Shown: positions 1 through 5,698 of the stretch, piece after piece
How the letters are laid out: each line of letters starts with the position of its first letter
Numbering within the stretch: the first letter of the stretch is position 1
Assembly (NCBI GenBank): GCA_023267115.1
Contig: JAHFNV010000007.1
Span: 8,385-22,897, forward strand
Reading direction: 5' to 3'
Length of the DNA stretch: 14,513 nt
Origin: Candidatus Nomurabacteria bacterium
Lineage (GTDB): Bacteria; Patescibacteriota; Minisyncoccia; Phycocordibacterales; UBA9973
The notes under the pieces: generated by a model
The model's input: only the letters and a program-made list of their open reading frames with translations
Told to the model about the DNA's origin: nothing
Database searches by the model: none
Program-made: the position numbers and the translations under genes

Positions 1-8
1 ATAATTTT

Positions 9-1268
9 ATGTCCAGAAGAAACTTTATACTTTTAATAATCATCTTGGCAATCATTATAATGATAATTATTGGATCTTTGTATTTTCGCCAGCCAGTCAG
101 TAAGCCAGCGAGTGAAACAGAAGGCACTAACTTTTTCTCAGACTTAAACCCTTTTAGCACAAGCAAACCAGCCACTTCTTCAACAACTCTGCCAGTTAAT
201 ATTCCAAATTCAGATGAACCCATAATAGAAAACCCAAATATAAAGTTAAAAAAAGTGTCTAGCATGCCAATAGCTGGCTTCGGAGTATTTAAAAAAGAAA
301 AGTTAAAAAACGAATTTGGGCCAGCTTTAAGATATGTAGAAAGAGCCACTGGAAATGTTTACCAAACTTTTGCCGACAAAATAGATGAACGGAAATTTTC
401 TGCGACCGTAATCCCGAGAATATACGAGGCTTATCTTGGAAATAATGGGGAAGCAGTGGTGATGCGCTATTTGAAAGCAGACGATAAAACTATTGAGACT
501 TTTGTTGGCACTCTGCCAAAAGAATTGTTGGGGGCAGATACGATTGAAAATAATGAAATTAAAGGACTATTTTTACCGGAAAATATTTCAGAAGTAAGTA
601 TGGCACCGGATGATTTAAAAATACTATACTTTTTTAATATTGGAGATGGCGTAACCGGCATCACTGCCAACTTGCGAGACAATAAAAAAACTCAGGTGTT
701 TGAATCTGCCTTTACCGAATGGCTAGCTTCATGGCCCAATACCAAGATGATTACTCTTACTACCAAGCCCTCGGCCAATGTGCCAGGTTATCTGTACGCC
801 TTTGATCCGAATAAAAAAGAGCTGAATGAAATTCTGGGTGACATAAACGGACTGACCACTCTAACCAGCCCGAGCGGGAAATTAATTCTTTACGGCAATA
901 ATAATTTGGCCTTAAATATTTTTCACACCGACACCAAAGATTCTAATCCGCTAGGAATAAAAACCTTGCCGGAAAAATGCATCTGGAGCAAGGAGAACAA
1001 AATAAATGCTTTTATCTACTGCGCTGTCCCCAAAATTATTGATCCAGCGGAATATCCAGACGCTTGGTATCAAGGAGAAGTATCTTTTTCAGATGAAATA
1101 TGGAAAATAGATGTTGAAAAAGGAAATGCGACCATAATAGCAGACCCGGTTTCGCTTGAGGGTGGACAAGAGGTAGATGGCATAAAACTGGCTTTGGATG
1201 AAAATGAGAATTATTTGTTTTTTGTGAACAAAAAAGATTCTTACTTGTGGGAGCTTGTTCTTAAATAG
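9..1268 (+). CDS. Membrane-anchored hypothetical protein, probably beta-propeller-like
   Basis: I do not recognise a named family. The 419-residue product begins with a short basic stretch (MSRRN) and one strongly hydrophobic segment at about residues 6-26, then a Ser/Thr/Pro-rich linker (about 30-75). This predicts an N-in, single-pass or uncleaved-signal protein with a large extracytoplasmic domain. The rest is strand-rich with repeated short motifs of the type SPSGKLILYGNN and APDDLKILYFF, which resemble the 'SPDGK' turns of TolB/WD40-like propellers; the fold is inferred from this texture only. Only 8 bases precede the ATG, so the promoter lies outside the window and an upstream start cannot be fully excluded, although the charged-then-hydrophobic N terminus looks natural. 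The 3' end overlaps the convergent jag gene by 8 bp. Confidence 0.75.
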   Translation: MSRRNFILLIIILAIIIMIIIGSLYFRQPVSKPASETEGTNFFSDLNPFSTSKPATSSTTLPVNIPNSDEPIIENPNIKLKKVSSMPIAGFGVFKKEKLKNEFGPALRYVERATGNVYQTFADKIDERKFSATVIPRIYEAYLGNNGEAVVMRYLKADDKTIETFVGTLPKELLGADTIENNEIKGLFLPENISEVSMAPDDLKILYFFNIGDGVTGITANLRDNKKTQVFESAFTEWLASWPNTKMITLTTKPSANVPGYLYAFDPNKKELNEILGDINGLTTLTSPSGKLILYGNNNLALNIFHTDTKDSNPLGIKTLPEKCIWSKENKINAFIYCAVPKIIDPAEYPDAWYQGEVSFSDEIWKIDVEKGNATIIADPVSLEGGQEVDGIKLALDENENYLFFVNKKDSYLWELVLK

Positions 1269-1785
1269 CTCCAATATATTTAATCACTACCCTGCGTTTT
1301 GGCCCTTCGCCTATTGATTCAGTTTTTAGGTCGGTTGCCTGGGATAAAAATTCATGCACCACTCTCCGTTCAAAAGCGGACATTGGATCAACTTCGATGT
1401 TTGATTTGAAATATCGCGCCCTCTCCGCCATCATATGAGCTACGGCCCGAACATTATCTACTCGCTTTTTTTGAAAACCATTAATGTCAATTAAAAAATT
1501 TAAGTTATCTAACTTGGAAGCCTTGCTTCCACTTGGAAGCGAAGCTTCCAAGTTTATTTTATTTTCAAGAATCCTTCGAGCCAAGTGATTCAAGGCAAAA
1601 AGCGCTTCCCCTTCCCGTCCCACAAAAAAATGCGGCTCATTCACTTCGACTGCAAACCAAGTATTTTGGGGCCCGCCTTGATTCGACAAGGCAAGTTCAT
1701 CTTCGATAATAAAAATCTGATTTACCCGAATAGTGGTTTTTTCAATCAATTCTTTTATTAAATTCTGGATTGCTTGTTTGTCCAT
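1261..1785 (-). CDS. jag: Jag/KhpB-type RNA-binding protein (KH + R3H domains)
   Basis: Single-stranded nucleic-acid-binding protein of the SpoIIIJ-associated (Jag/KhpB/EloR) family, which in other bacteria acts with KhpA on RNA and affects cell elongation. The 174-residue product has a KH domain with a GREG loop at about residues 56-59, and a C-terminal R3H domain with the R-x3-H signature R140...H144 in ERRVVHEF. There is no obvious separate Jag_N domain, so it is somewhat short for the family. It lies 22 nt downstream of yidC, the usual partner, and probably shares its transcript; no Shine-Dalgarno is visible before the ATG. Residues about 78-92 (NLEASLPSGSKASKL) are encoded by an in-frame palindromic element described separately; they fall where other Jag proteins have a short loop between KH and R3H parts. 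The stop overlaps the convergent gene at the left edge. Confidence 0.9.
   Translation of the reverse strand: MDKQAIQNLIKELIEKTTIRVNQIFIIEDELALSNQGGPQNTWFAVEVNEPHFFVGREGEALFALNHLARRILENKINLEASLPSGSKASKLDNLNFLIDINGFQKKRVDNVRAVAHMMAERARYFKSNIEVDPMSAFERRVVHEFLSQATDLKTESIGEGPKRRVVIKYIGAI
1511..1554. repeat. In-frame palindromic element inside jag
   Basis: A 44-bp interrupted palindrome with 20-nt arms (1511-1530 and 1535-1554) around a 4-nt centre; 18 of 20 arm positions are Watson-Crick, one is G-T and one is C-A. On the coding (minus) strand it encodes NLEASLPSGSKASKL without disturbing the frame. Its length, orientation, reading frame and outer arms (AACTTGGA...TCCAAGTT) match the element in rnpA, and the inner arms differ by paired changes. 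It resembles in principle the protein-coding palindromic elements known from Rickettsia; kinship is not implied. Confidence 0.8.
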
Positions 1786-1807
1786 TTTATTCGTGTGTGT
1801 CTATTCG

Positions 1808-2527
1808 TTAAGGCATTCGCATACCTTTTTTCTTGTTGGCGTACAACTGTTGACCAATGGCAAAAATATTACTGGTAATCCAATATAAAGCAATAGCGCC
1901 AGAGACACTGTAAGCGACGAAGGCGACAATAAATGGGAAAATATATTTCATCTGCATAGACATGCTTTTAGAAAAACTGTCTTGAAAAGAATTGGTGGGT
2001 CCACTAGAAACAGCCGGTTGGGGCATGAAATGCGCCTGAAAATATTGAGAGAGGCCTGCTAGGATTGCCAAAAATAAACTCTTGCCGCCAATATTAAGAA
2101 TGCCCAAGAAAAGCATGTTCATTTGGGTCGGAGCATGGACAAAAGAATATAACAGATCACCGTCAAAATTAATACCCTTATAGAAAACATAATAAAGGGC
2201 GAAGATAATAGGAATTTGAATTAGAACCAAGAGACAGCCGGAAAAAGGATTGGTTTTGTGTTTTTTGTAAAGCTCAAAAGTCTGTTTGGCTTGTTCTTCT
2301 TTGGAGGCACCACTTTGCTTGATTTTATTAAGTTCTGGAGCCAATAGGCCCATTTTAGCCTGGCTTTCAATGGAACGCTGAGAAAAAGGATAAAGCACAA
2401 TTTTAACCAGTAAAGTAAGGACTACAATGGCTATGCCAACATCACTGCCGGGAATGACCGAAACCAAAAAAGCCAAAATGTTCACAAACGGCCTGTATAA
2501 AAGAAAATTCCAAATATTATGCAGCAT
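1808..2527 (-). CDS. yidC: YidC/Oxa1-family membrane protein insertase
   Basis: Inserts and folds membrane proteins, alone or with SecYEG. The 239-residue product is the short form without the large periplasmic P1 domain of proteobacterial YidC, as in Gram-positives and CPR. It shows the expected core: a hydrophobic start, IAIVVLTLLVKIVLYPF (about 32-48), a coiled cytoplasmic hairpin (LAPELNKIKQSGASKEEQAKQTFELYKKH), NPFSGCLLVLIQIPIIFALYYVF, a later helix and the final YWITSNIFAIGQQ helix, then a basic tail. The groove arginine usual in 'LTLLVR' is lysine here (K42), keeping the positive charge. A TAGAAT box ends 6 nt before the ATG, suggesting a leaderless transcript that continues into jag. 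Confidence 0.96.
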   Translation of the reverse strand: MLHNIWNFLLYRPFVNILAFLVSVIPGSDVGIAIVVLTLLVKIVLYPFSQRSIESQAKMGLLAPELNKIKQSGASKEEQAKQTFELYKKHKTNPFSGCLLVLIQIPIIFALYYVFYKGINFDGDLLYSFVHAPTQMNMLFLGILNIGGKSLFLAILAGLSQYFQAHFMPQPAVSSGPTNSFQDSFSKSMSMQMKYIFPFIVAFVAYSVSGAIALYWITSNIFAIGQQLYANKKKGMRMP

Positions 2528-2533
2528 TTTCTA

Positions 2534-2539
2534 ATTCTA
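2534..2539 (-). promoter_or_regulatory. -10 box of yidC (TAGAAT), leaderless arrangement
   Basis: On the minus strand TAGAAT is followed by 6 nt and then the yidC ATG, placing the predicted transcription start at or next to the start codon. No convincing -35 is seen. The same geometry precedes six other genes in the window. Confidence 0.5.
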
Positions 2540-2573
2540 TACGAAAACACTGAAAAACGCTAGAAAATCAAAA

Positions 2574-3242
2574 TTATGCTGTCGCTTCTTGATTTGATTC
2601 TCGGTGCAGGTCTGAAAATAAAGCAACGGTTCTGCCAAAATCTTTCTCGGCAATTATAAAAATTAGCTCGGTGGGTGTTGAGATAAGTTCTTCTATATTT
2701 ATGCGAGCGCGAGCAGTTACAGAGAGAAGAGAAAAGAAAACATTCGGGGTACCGAAAACTTCTGCGCCAAACGAAACTGCAACTGCAGCAAGATTGTGAT
2801 TGATAATTTTCGGCTTTATTTTAAAATGTTTTAATATCTTATTCTCCAAATTAGAGGAAGTCATGATATCAACTTCTGTCGTGCCTATGGTAGTGGTAAA
2901 AAAATCTTCCTGCGAGACAGATATGTTTTTGTGCAGTGACTCAAGCTCTTTAATAAAATTATGGCTGTTCTCGTAGACTATTTCCGATAAAGGAAGTTTG
3001 GTAGTTATATTTTTTATAGCCACTTTTTGGATAAGAGGTTTTTCTTTTTTAAATTCTTTACGTAGGCGCGAGAGGGAAACTACTAGGCTGGTGATAGTCG
3101 CTTGCTTTTTAGTTCGCTCTTCCACCACAGAACGAATCTGATAAGCATAACTACTCATGTTCATATAGCCGTGAGTGAGGGCAAAATAAGCTTCTATTTG
3201 GCCAAGCACAATCTCTCTAACAATCGGCTGTATTTTAATCAT
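2574..3242 (-). CDS. Hypothetical protein with helical N-terminal domain and ACT-like C-terminal domain
   Basis: Function unknown. The 222-residue product has a helical, basic N-terminal part (about 5-68; MSSYAYQIRSVVEERTKKQATITSLVVSLSRLRKEF) that looks like a winged-helix or other helix-turn-helix domain. The C-terminal part (about 152-213; VAVSFGAEVFGTPNVFFSLLSVTARARINIEELISTPTELIFII, given here only as its visible pattern) resembles the regulatory ACT domain of aspartokinases: an 'xNTPGV'-like turn, then a helix, then 'INIExISTS'. A weaker repeat of the same pattern may occupy about 72-145. A DNA-binding, ligand-sensing regulator is a plausible inference and not demonstrated. It lies between yidC and the yidD-rnpA-rpmH group. 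TAGAAT with an upstream TG sits 6 nt before the ATG, and an inverted repeat lies just upstream, shared with the divergent small gene. Confidence 0.8.
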   Translation of the reverse strand: MIKIQPIVREIVLGQIEAYFALTHGYMNMSSYAYQIRSVVEERTKKQATITSLVVSLSRLRKEFKKEKPLIQKVAIKNITTKLPLSEIVYENSHNFIKELESLHKNISVSQEDFFTTTIGTTEVDIMTSSNLENKILKHFKIKPKIINHNLAAVAVSFGAEVFGTPNVFFSLLSVTARARINIEELISTPTELIFIIAEKDFGRTVALFSDLHRESNQEATA

Positions 3243-3248
3243 ACCAGT

Positions 3249-3254
3249 ATTCTA
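3249..3254 (-). promoter_or_regulatory. Extended -10 box of the HTH/ACT-like gene
   Basis: Minus strand reads TGT-TAGAAT, then 6 nt, then ATG. The TG one base upstream makes it an extended -10, which can work with a weak -35. Predicted transcript is leaderless. Confidence 0.5.
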
Positions 3255-3287
3255 ACAGATTTTACAAAAAGTCCAAATAGCAATGTG

Positions 3288-3308
3288 AATGTTAAAAAAC
3301 TTAACATT
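3288..3308. promoter_or_regulatory. Inverted repeat between divergent genes, possible operator
   Basis: AATGTTAA and TTAACATT are perfect 8-bp inverted arms separated by 5 bp (AAAAC). It lies upstream of both the HTH/ACT-like gene and the divergent 63-residue gene; TTAACA within the right arm could also be a -35 for the latter. The size suits a dimeric repressor, but the operator role is inference, and AT-rich palindromes can arise by chance. Confidence 0.35.
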
Positions 3309-3336
3309 TGAATTTTAGTAAGAGAAAATGATACTT

Positions 3337-3341
3337 GGAGG
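3337..3341 (+). promoter_or_regulatory. Strong Shine-Dalgarno (GGAGG) of the 63-aa gene
   Basis: GGAGG, 5-nt spacer, ATG. It decides the start at 3347 and is unusual here because other transcription-unit heads appear leaderless. ACTTGG at 3333-3338, overlapping it, is complementary to CCAAGT at 3425-3430 inside the gene. Confidence 0.7.
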
Positions 3342-3346
3342 TAAAA

Positions 3347-3538
3347 ATGTGCAATCAAAGAGAGGCAATGTGGTGGTGGCCCGGCTGGGATGTAAAAACC
3401 CCAGCCTACTTGGTATTTCAAACACCAAGTGGGGAAAAAATAATTGTCCCAAAGGGCTCGGTCCTCCTGCAAGAAGGAGAGATTCAGGCCCATGTTGAGG
3501 GCACTTACGGGGCCCGAGGCAAGGCAGAATGTTTTTAA
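3347..3538 (+). CDS. Small tryptophan-rich hypothetical protein (63 aa)
   Basis: Unrecognised. The ATG at 3347 is chosen because GGAGG (3337-3341) stands 5 nt upstream, the clearest Shine-Dalgarno in the window; the upstream in-frame TTG at 3335 would overlap that site. The protein starts MCNQREAMWWWPGW, with four Trp at residues 9, 10, 11 and 14, followed by a strand-rich part (YLVFQTPSGEKIIVPKGSVLL) and an AHVEGTYGARGKAECF end; no membrane segment. It is on the opposite strand to its neighbours, more GC-rich than they are, and followed at once by a strong terminator, so it is an independent unit. The coding region also contains two tandem perfect 7-bp hairpins (3383-3406 and 3408-3430), so the transcript may have an RNA role as well. 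A gene acquired separately from the flanking cluster is possible. Confidence 0.65.
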   Translation: MCNQREAMWWWPGWDVKTPAYLVFQTPSGEKIIVPKGSVLLQEGEIQAHVEGTYGARGKAECF

Positions 3539-3542
3539 CGAG

Positions 3543-3591
3543 AAAGCCAGCAACACCGAAAGGAGGAAAAGTTGCTGGCTTTATTTATTTT
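3543..3591 (+). terminator. Rho-independent terminator after the 63-aa gene
   Basis: A perfect 12-bp inverted repeat (AAAGCCAGCAAC 3543-3554, GTTGCTGGCTTT 3571-3582) around a 16-nt loop, followed by a T-rich run to 3591. It starts 4 nt after the stop codon. It also faces the 3' end of convergent yidD, whose stop is at 3585, and may serve both directions. The loop contains AAAGGAGG, which looks like a ribosome-binding site without a convincing gene. Confidence 0.85.
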
Positions 3592-3827
3592 AACAAATCA
3601 ATCTGATTCTTCTGCCACGGGTGACAACGGAGGATGCGAAGGAAGGCGAGGCGGATACCTTTAAACGCTCCGTATTTATTTATCGCCTCCTTGGCATATT
3701 CTGCGCAGGAAGGAAAAAACACACAGCTCGGTTTTAGAAAGACGCTAATATTTCTTTGATAGAAATTAATAAATTTTATCAAGAATTGTTTTGATTTCAT
3801 TTTCAAGATTTTGGATAGACTTTTCAT
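3585..3827 (-). CDS. yidD: YidD-family membrane protein insertion efficiency factor
   Basis: Small membrane-associated protein that helps YidC-dependent insertion. The 80-residue form shows the family pattern: INFYQRNIS, KPSCVFFPSCAEYAKEAINKYGAFKGI and the ending RILRCHPW. The conserved cysteines are C35, C41 and the one before HPW. It overlaps rnpA: the first ATG (3827) gives a 62-nt overlap, and an in-frame ATG at 3800 (MKSKQFLIKF) gives a 35-nt overlap and a 71-residue protein closer to the usual N terminus. No Shine-Dalgarno decides between them. It is the last gene of the rpmH-rnpA-yidD unit, and translation is presumably coupled to rnpA. Confidence 0.93.
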   Translation of the reverse strand: MKSLSKILKMKSKQFLIKFINFYQRNISVFLKPSCVFFPSCAEYAKEAINKYGAFKGIRLAFLRILRCHPWQKNQIDLLK

Positions 3828-4122
3828 TTTTACGAAAAAGAAAAACGCCTAGGAGGCCAGCAGGGAATTTATTAAAATATTTTTCCAGCGCGACATACCC
3901 ACGCCGACGTAATAAATTTCTTTGCACGGCTAGTTTAGCCACTTTTTTAGGCACAATAAAAGAAAGTCGGGGGGTAATAAACTTGGAGGTTCTTCCTCTA
4001 TTTGGAGGAAGAACCTCCAAGTTAATAAATTTAAACGTCAAACCCGGAGAAGTTATGAATTTCCCGTGCTTAAAAATTTTTTCGATTGCCTTTTTCTCAA
4101 CCCTATTTTTTTTAGGAAGCAT
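3766..4122 (-). CDS. rnpA: Ribonuclease P protein component
   Basis: Basic protein subunit of RNase P, which with the catalytic RNA matures tRNA 5' ends. The 118-residue product has the family core: KKNRVEKKAIEKIFKHGKFITSPGL at the N terminus, LSFIVPKKVAKLAV, and the RNR-like basic helix QRNLLRRRGYVALEKYF (about 67-83), then the C-terminal FLFRKNE...LENEI part. Residues about 34-49 (NLEVLPPNRGRTSKFI) are extra relative to the usual alignment between the strand GLTFKFI and TPRLSFIV; they come from an in-frame palindromic element flanked by 7-bp direct repeats, so KFI appears on both sides. The ATG follows the rpmH stop after 2 nt, and the 3' end overlaps yidD, so the three genes form one tightly coupled unit. 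Confidence 0.95.
   Translation of the reverse strand: MLPKKNRVEKKAIEKIFKHGKFITSPGLTFKFINLEVLPPNRGRTSKFITPRLSFIVPKKVAKLAVQRNLLRRRGYVALEKYFNKFPAGLLGVFLFRKNEKSIQNLENEIKTILDKIY
3980..4023. repeat. In-frame palindromic element inside rnpA with flanking 7-bp direct repeats
   Basis: Perfect 19-bp inverted arms (3980-3998 and 4005-4023) around a 6-nt centre. Identical 7-bp TAATAAA repeats at 3975-3981 and 4023-4029 enclose it, like a target-site duplication. The repeat period is 48 bp, exactly 16 codons, so gain or loss of the unit keeps the reading frame. It shares length, frame and outer arms with the jag element. Confidence 0.85.
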
Positions 4123-4124
4123 TT

Positions 4125-4259
4125 TTAGACAGAGAGTTTGGCTCGCCCCTTTCTTCGTCTTCGTAGAAGCACTTTTTGGCCAGTCTTAGTGCTAGATCGA
4201 ACTAAAAATCCGTGCGTCTTGGCTCTTTTTCTCTTTTTTGGCTGGTATGTTTGTGACAT
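4125..4259 (-). CDS. rpmH: Ribosomal protein L34 (bL34)
   Basis: Component of the large ribosomal subunit. The 44-residue translation begins [21 protein letters not shown] and ends in a highly basic KGRAKLSV tail. This is the L34 signature (TYQPxxRKRxxxHGFxxRMxTxxGRxVLxxRRxKGRxxLxx) at full family length. It heads the classic rpmH-rnpA-yidD order and is divergent from dnaA. The stop is 2 nt before the rnpA ATG. The promoter on the minus strand is well formed: TTGATA, 17 nt, TATACT, then 6 nt to the ATG, so the message should be leaderless. The -35 overlaps a DnaA-box-like site, so DnaA binding could influence it (inference). Confidence 0.97.
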   Translation of the reverse strand: MSQTYQPKKRKRAKTHGFLVRSSTKTGQKVLLRRRRKGRAKLSV

Positions 4260-4265
4260 AGTATG

Positions 4266-4294
4266 AGTATATAACACTATACACAGGTTATCAA
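4266..4294 (-). promoter_or_regulatory. rpmH promoter (TTGATA-17-TATACT)
   Basis: Minus-strand -35 TTGATA at 4294-4289, 17-bp spacer, -10 TATACT at 4271-4266, then 6 nt to the rpmH ATG. One mismatch from consensus in each hexamer. The -35 lies within the DnaA-box-like TTATCAACA at 4288-4296. Confidence 0.7.
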
Positions 4295-4296
4295 CA
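4277..4296 (+). promoter_or_regulatory. Two DnaA-box-like sites between rpmH and dnaA
   Basis: CTATACACA (4277-4285, two mismatches to TTATCCACA) and TTATCAACA (4288-4296, one mismatch), same orientation, 11 bp start to start. The position between rpmH and dnaA is a common place for oriC boxes or dnaA autoregulation. Two sites alone do not establish an origin. Confidence 0.5.
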
Positions 4297-4316
4297 GGGT
4301 TAATAAGTTTAACGAC

Positions 4317-4344
4317 TTGGTTCTATGGCGTAAAGTTGTATAAT
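4317..4344 (+). promoter_or_regulatory. dnaA promoter, -10 TATAAT overlapping an upstream ATG
   Basis: -10 TATAAT at 4339-4344 with a weak -35 (TTGGTT, 4317-4322, 16-bp spacer). The box ends 7 nt before the ATG at 4352. It overlaps the in-frame ATG at 4343, which therefore cannot be in the transcript; this decides the dnaA start at 4352. Confidence 0.6.
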
Positions 4345-4351
4345 GCCACGG

Positions 4352-5698
4352 ATGGACACAAAACAACTTTGGAAAAACTGTTTAGTGGAAATTGAGGCAG
4401 GCGTCTCAAAAGCTAATTTTAGTACTTGGTTTAAAAATACTTCCATTTTGAAAGAAGAAATGGGTATTGTTTATGTTGGTGTACCAAATGAATTCGTTCG
4501 CGACTGGCTTAAAAACAAATATCACAAGCTTATTACTAAAACTATCGCTGACACTTATGAAAATATGCGAGCAGTGGAGTACATCATCGCTAAAATAGAA
4601 ACTGAGGGGAGAGAAACACTAAGCGAAACAGAAGAAACTTTTATAAACAAAGAACTACCACTAAGAGATTTGTATATAAACCAAGAAGACAATCTGAATC
4701 CGCGTTATCATTTTGATTCTTTTATTGTAGGATCATTCAATGAGCTGGCTTATGCCGCCGCCCAAGCCATAATAGAATCTCCAGGCACTAAATATAACCC
4801 GTTTTTCGTCTATGGTGGCACAGGACTTGGCAAAACCCATTTAATCCAGGCGGTAGGGAACTCAATAAAACAAAAACACTTAAACAAGAAAGTGCACTAC
4901 ATGACCCTGGAAAAATTTGCCACCGATTTTGTGAGTTCTCTACAAAGCAATAAAGCAAACTCTTTCAAGGAAAAATATCGCAAATACGATCTTCTAATAA
5001 TAGATGACATCCAATTTATTGGCAAAATGGAAAAAATTCAAGAAGAGCTTTTTCACACCTTCAACACTTTTCATGAAAACAATAAACAGATTATCTTTTC
5101 TTCTGACAAGCATCCTAACTATATACCAGAGCTGGCTGATCGCCTTAAATCTCGTTTTGCCGCCGGGATGATAGTAGATATCCAAAAACCGGAATATGAA
5201 TCTCGTTTGGCAATTTTAAAAGTAAAACTAAGAGAATTTAATGTCAGTTTAGATGCGAAAATAGTGGAATATGTGGCGGAAACCATTGCTGGCAATATTC
5301 GCGAGCTTGAAGGCAGTTTAAACACAATAATTTGCCAATATCGCCTTAAAAACAAATTTATAACACTAGATGAAGTTAAAAATCTGATAAAAAACAACAT
5401 TAGGCCTAAAAAGAACATCGCTATAAAAGACGTGGTAAAAATAGTATGTAGCCATTATGATTTGGAAGAATCATCAATTTATGAAAAAACCCGCAGAAAA
5501 GAAATCGTCAACGCCAGACAAATGGTAATGTATTTACTAAGAGAAGATTTTAATGTATCATACCCCATGATTGGACAAAAGCTTGGTGGTAAAGATCACA
5601 CTACGGTAATCCACTCGTATTTAAAAATAAAATCAGATTTGAAAAATAATCCGCAATTACTACAAGAGATTGAGACCATTCGAACATTATTCAGATAG
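4352..5698 (+). CDS. dnaA: Chromosomal replication initiator DnaA
   Basis: AAA+ ATPase that binds oriC and melts it. With the start at 4352 it is 448 residues, beginning MDTKQLWKNCLVEIE as family members do. The alternative ATG at 4343 adds MPR but lies inside the -10 box. Domain I is at about 1-85, followed by a short acidic linker. The AAA+ module has Walker A GGTGLGKT (about 155-162), Walker B LLIIDDIQF (about 214-222) and the RLKSRFAAG arginine-finger box. The C-terminal DNA-binding domain IV carries the signature GGKDHTTVIHSYLK near the end. It is divergent from rpmH and upstream of dnaN across a very AT-rich gap. DnaA-box-like sites in its promoter region suggest autoregulation (inference). 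Confidence 0.98.
   Translation: MDTKQLWKNCLVEIEAGVSKANFSTWFKNTSILKEEMGIVYVGVPNEFVRDWLKNKYHKLITKTIADTYENMRAVEYIIAKIETEGRETLSETEETFINKELPLRDLYINQEDNLNPRYHFDSFIVGSFNELAYAAAQAIIESPGTKYNPFFVYGGTGLGKTHLIQAVGNSIKQKHLNKKVHYMTLEKFATDFVSSLQSNKANSFKEKYRKYDLLIIDDIQFIGKMEKIQEELFHTFNTFHENNKQIIFSSDKHPNYIPELADRLKSRFAAGMIVDIQKPEYESRLAILKVKLREFNVSLDAKIVEYVAETIAGNIRELEGSLNTIICQYRLKNKFITLDEVKNLIKNNIRPKKNIAIKDVVKIVCSHYDLEESSIYEKTRRKEIVNARQMVMYLLREDFNVSYPMIGQKLGGKDHTTVIHSYLKIKSDLKNNPQLLQEIETIRTLFR

Noticed and set aside
3335..3346. TTG at 3335 as start of the 63-residue gene
   Set aside because: It overlaps the GGAGG ribosome site, which points to the ATG at 3347.
3239..3556. 105-codon minus-strand frame
   Set aside because: It is antisense to the small gene with its ribosome site and crosses the terminator; no family resemblance.
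3572..3661. Short plus-strand frame from TTG after the AAAGGAGG in the terminator loop
   Set aside because: It starts within a terminator arm, is antisense to yidD, and gives an unremarkable 30-residue peptide.
3791..4189. 132-codon plus-strand frame across rnpA/rpmH
   Set aside because: Antisense shadow of two recognised genes; the repeated NLEVLP-like peptide arises from the palindrome read on both strands.
4343..4351. ATG at 4343 as the dnaA start (adds MPR)
   Set aside because: It lies inside the TATAAT -10 box, so it would not be in the mRNA; the ATG at 4352 begins the usual MDTKxLW sequence.
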